Shown here: piece after piece, positions 14,192 through 15,989 of the stretch
How positions within the stretch are numbered: the first letter of the stretch is position 1
How the letters are laid out: the number at the start of each line of letters is the position of its first letter
NCBI GenBank assembly: GCA_023266695.1
Contig: JAHFPO010000035.1
Coordinates: 1-15,989, forward strand
Length of the DNA: 15,989 nucleotides
DNA from: Hyphomicrobiales bacterium
Lineage (GTDB): Bacteria > Pseudomonadota > Alphaproteobacteria > Rhizobiales > Xanthobacteraceae
Reading direction: 5' to 3'
Translations under genes and position numbers: made by a program
Notes under the pieces: model-generated
What the model was told of the DNA's origin: nothing
The model's database searches: none
What the model saw: the letters and a program-made list of their open reading frames with translations, nothing else

Positions 14192-15424
14192 ATGGACTAC
14201 GAACAGATGTTCACGCAGGCGCTCGAAGGTCTCCGGCGCGAACGGCGTTACCGGATCTTCAATGAGATCGAGCGTGACGCAGAGCGCTTTCCGCGCGCGA
14301 TCTGGCAATCGCCGGCCGGCCCGCGCGAGATCGTGATCTGGTGCTCGAACGATTATCTCGGCATGGGCCGGCATCCGGCGGTGATCGCGGCCATGGTCGA
14401 AGCCGCGCAGAAGACCGGCGCGGGCGCGGGGGGCACGCGCAATATCTCCGGAACGAGCCGAGCCATCGTCGAGCTCGAGACGGAACTTGCGGATCTGCAC
14501 GGCAAGCAATCCGCGCTCGTCTTTACCTCCGGCTATGTGTCAAACGAGACCGGCATCGCGACGCTGGCGCAGCTTCTCCCCGATTGCCTAATCCTGTCGG
14601 ATGCGGGCAACCACAATTCGATGATCGAGGGCGTGCGCCGCTCGGGCCGCGAAAAGGCGATCTTCCGGCACAGCGATCTTGCGCACCTGGAGGAGTTGTT
14701 CGCCTCCGCCGGCAACCGTCCCAAGCTGGTGGTGTTCGAGAGCATCTATTCGATGGGCGGTGATGTGGCGCCGATCGGAGCGATCTGCGAGCTCGCCCGC
14801 CGCTACGGCGCCATGACCTACCTCGACGAAGTGCACGCGGTCGGCATATACGGCGCACGCGGCGGAGGCATCGCCGAGCGCGACAGGGTGATGGATCGGG
14901 TCGACGTGATCGAGGGCACACTCGGCAAGGCCTTCGGTGTGATCGGCGGTTATATCGCGGGCAAGTCCGTGATGATCGATGCGGTACGTTCGTTTGCGCC
15001 CGGCTTCATCTTCACCACCGCGTTGCCGCCGGCGGTAGCGGCGGCGGCAACGGTTTCGGTCCGCCACCTGAAGCGCTCGAATCTCGAACGGGAGCGGCAC
15101 CGGGCGCAGGTCGAGAAGACCAAGAGGGCGCTCATGCAAGCGGGTCTCCCGGTCTTGCCGACCGAGTCCCACATCATTCCGTTGATTGTGGGGGAGGCGG
15201 GCGCGTGCAAGGCGGCGAGCGATCTGTTGCTCTCCGAGCACGGGATTTATATCCAGTCGATCAATTTTCCGACCGTGACGCGGGGAACCGAGCGTCTGCG
15301 CATCACGCCGACGCCCTTCCATGACGATGAGATCATCGCCACGCTGGTGCGGGCCCTCGTCGATGTGTGGCGCCGGCTCGATCTGCCCTTTGCCGCCAGC
15401 ACTCCCGCACAAGCGGCGGAGTAA
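14192..15424 (+). CDS. hemA: 5-aminolevulinate synthase
   Basis: This pyridoxal-phosphate enzyme condenses glycine with succinyl-CoA to make 5-aminolevulinate, the first step of heme, cobalamin and chlorophyll synthesis in alphaproteobacteria. The product is 410 residues. It has the alpha-oxoamine synthase fold with WCSNDYLGMG near 50-59, GAGAGGTRNISGT near 76-88, SDAGNHNSM with His141, the cofactor-contacting LDEVHAVG (Asp212, His215), and the Schiff-base lysine Lys246 in EGTLGKAFG. I chose the ATG at 14192 because MDYEQMFTQALEGLRRERRYR matches known HemA starts. GGGGGAG at 14174-14180 is eleven bases away and GAGG at 14186-14189 is two bases away. An upstream frame from 14126 would add 22 unconserved residues. 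The 270-bp gap upstream is AT-rich and shared with the ars operator. No clear FnrN/FixK site was seen. Confidence 0.97.
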   Translation: MDYEQMFTQALEGLRRERRYRIFNEIERDAERFPRAIWQSPAGPREIVIWCSNDYLGMGRHPAVIAAMVEAAQKTGAGAGGTRNISGTSRAIVELETELADLHGKQSALVFTSGYVSNETGIATLAQLLPDCLILSDAGNHNSMIEGVRRSGREKAIFRHSDLAHLEELFASAGNRPKLVVFESIYSMGGDVAPIGAICELARRYGAMTYLDEVHAVGIYGARGGGIAERDRVMDRVDVIEGTLGKAFGVIGGYIAGKSVMIDAVRSFAPGFIFTTALPPAVAAAATVSVRHLKRSNLERERHRAQVEKTKRALMQAGLPVLPTESHIIPLIVGEAGACKAASDLLLSEHGIYIQSINFPTVTRGTERLRITPTPFHDDEIIATLVRALVDVWRRLDLPFAASTPAQAAE

Positions 15425-15570
15425 AAATATGTTTTATCAAATACTTAATGACGCTCCACGGCGCCGGAGAGGCCGCCCGGGGTGAGTCTGTTGCAAAACG
15501 ATCCTCTCGCTCAACCGATCTCGATGAATTACCCTTTCGATCGCTCTGGTCCGGAAAGTCGGTGAACTCG

Positions 15571-15989
15571 ATGGCGCTGCGGCAATCGGGAGCGGTGTGG
15601 GCGATGGCGGCGATGCTGCTGGCGGGCGCGCCTACGGCGGCGTCCGCCGCCGCGGGCTGCCGCAACACGGGCAACTTCGAGCAATGGCTCGGCGACTTCA
15701 AGCGGGAGGCGCTGGCGCAGGGCATCTCCCAGCGGGCGATCGCGGCGGCATCGCCCAGCATGACGTTCGACCAGCGCATCATCAATATCGACCGTGGGCA
15801 GCGCGTCTTCACGCAGACCTTCCTCGAATTTTCCAATCGCATGGTCGCCGGCTACCGTCTGCAAGCGGGGGCGAACCAGATCAAGAAACATGCGGCGATC
15901 TTCGCGAAGATCGAGCAGCAATGGGGAGTCCCGGCGCCGGTGATCGTCGCCTTCTGGGGCTTGGAAAGCGATTTCGGCGGCAATATGGG
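15571..15989 (+). CDS. Lytic murein transglycosylase (MltB/SLT2 type), cut by the window edge
   Basis: Only the first 139 codons are inside the window. These enzymes cleave the glycan strands of peptidoglycan to form anhydro-muramyl ends. Residues 1-26 look like a Sec signal peptide (hydrophobic core MAAMLLAG, likely cleavage after ASA). The mature part has the family pattern FEQWLGDFKREALAQGIS, SPSMTFDQRIINIDRGQ and the catalytic-Glu segment FWGLESDFG (Glu132). Cys30 follows AAG, which is a poor lipobox, so a secreted rather than lipidated form is more likely. An in-frame GTG at 15562, with GGAAAG a few bases upstream, is an alternative start. It follows hemA by about 146 bp that holds an AT-rich stretch at 15425-15450 suitable for a promoter, and no obvious hemA terminator. 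Confidence 0.9.
   Translation, partial: MALRQSGAVWAMAAMLLAGAPTAASAAAGCRNTGNFEQWLGDFKREALAQGISQRAIAAASPSMTFDQRIINIDRGQRVFTQTFLEFSNRMVAGYRLQAGANQIKKHAAIFAKIEQQWGVPAPVIVAFWGLESDFGGNM

Overview
The window is high-GC DNA from an alphaproteobacterium, most likely of the order Hyphomicrobiales (Rhizobiales). The evidence is the pairing of ctrA with fliI-fliJ, an FlbD-type flagellar activator, an alphaproteobacterial (Shemin-type) 5-aminolevulinate synthase, clustered GANTC (CcrM) sites beside ctrA, and REP-like palindromes between genes. HemA and FliI read most like Bradyrhizobium/Beijerinckia-type proteins from memory. I cannot name the genus.

Layout. 1-604: non-coding, almost filled by palindromic elements. 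605-997: a small uncharacterised four-cysteine protein whose stop codon lies inside a palindromic repeat. 998-1251: more repeats plus the ctrA terminator. 1252-1953 (-): ctrA. 1954-2298: divergent ctrA/fliI control region with six GANTC sites and three GTTAAC motifs. 2299-4056 (+): fliI and fliJ. 4070-12107 (-): a seven-gene block transcribed in the order fliF, fliG, fliH, fliN, flbD, flhA and a GNAT acetyltransferase, with gaps of 49 bp or less. 12318-13921 (-): an arsenic cassette of an ArsR-ArsC fusion and an AqpS-type channel. 14192-15424 (+): hemA. 15571 to the right edge (+): the start of a lytic murein transglycosylase.

How it works together. FliF, FliG and FliN form the MS-ring and part of the C-ring. 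FliH, FliI and FliJ form the export ATPase complex, and FlhA is the export gate. FlbD is a sigma54 activator for later flagellar genes, and CtrA is the cell-cycle master regulator expected near the top of the cascade. A CtrA box (TTGA-N7-TTAAC) sits upstream of fliF, so ctrA in this window probably controls the flagellar block in the same window. The arsenic cassette fits an arsenate reductase plus arsenite channel detoxification route, with its own palindromic operator.

The genes are mostly well-known families. The less ordinary content is the palindrome mosaic at the left end (including a branched element at 423-476 and a family of two-base-spacer dyads), the repeat-derived C-terminus of the small cysteine protein, the dense GANTC cluster, the CtrA box before fliF, and the ArsR-ArsC fusion. 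I found no clearly new multi-gene system.
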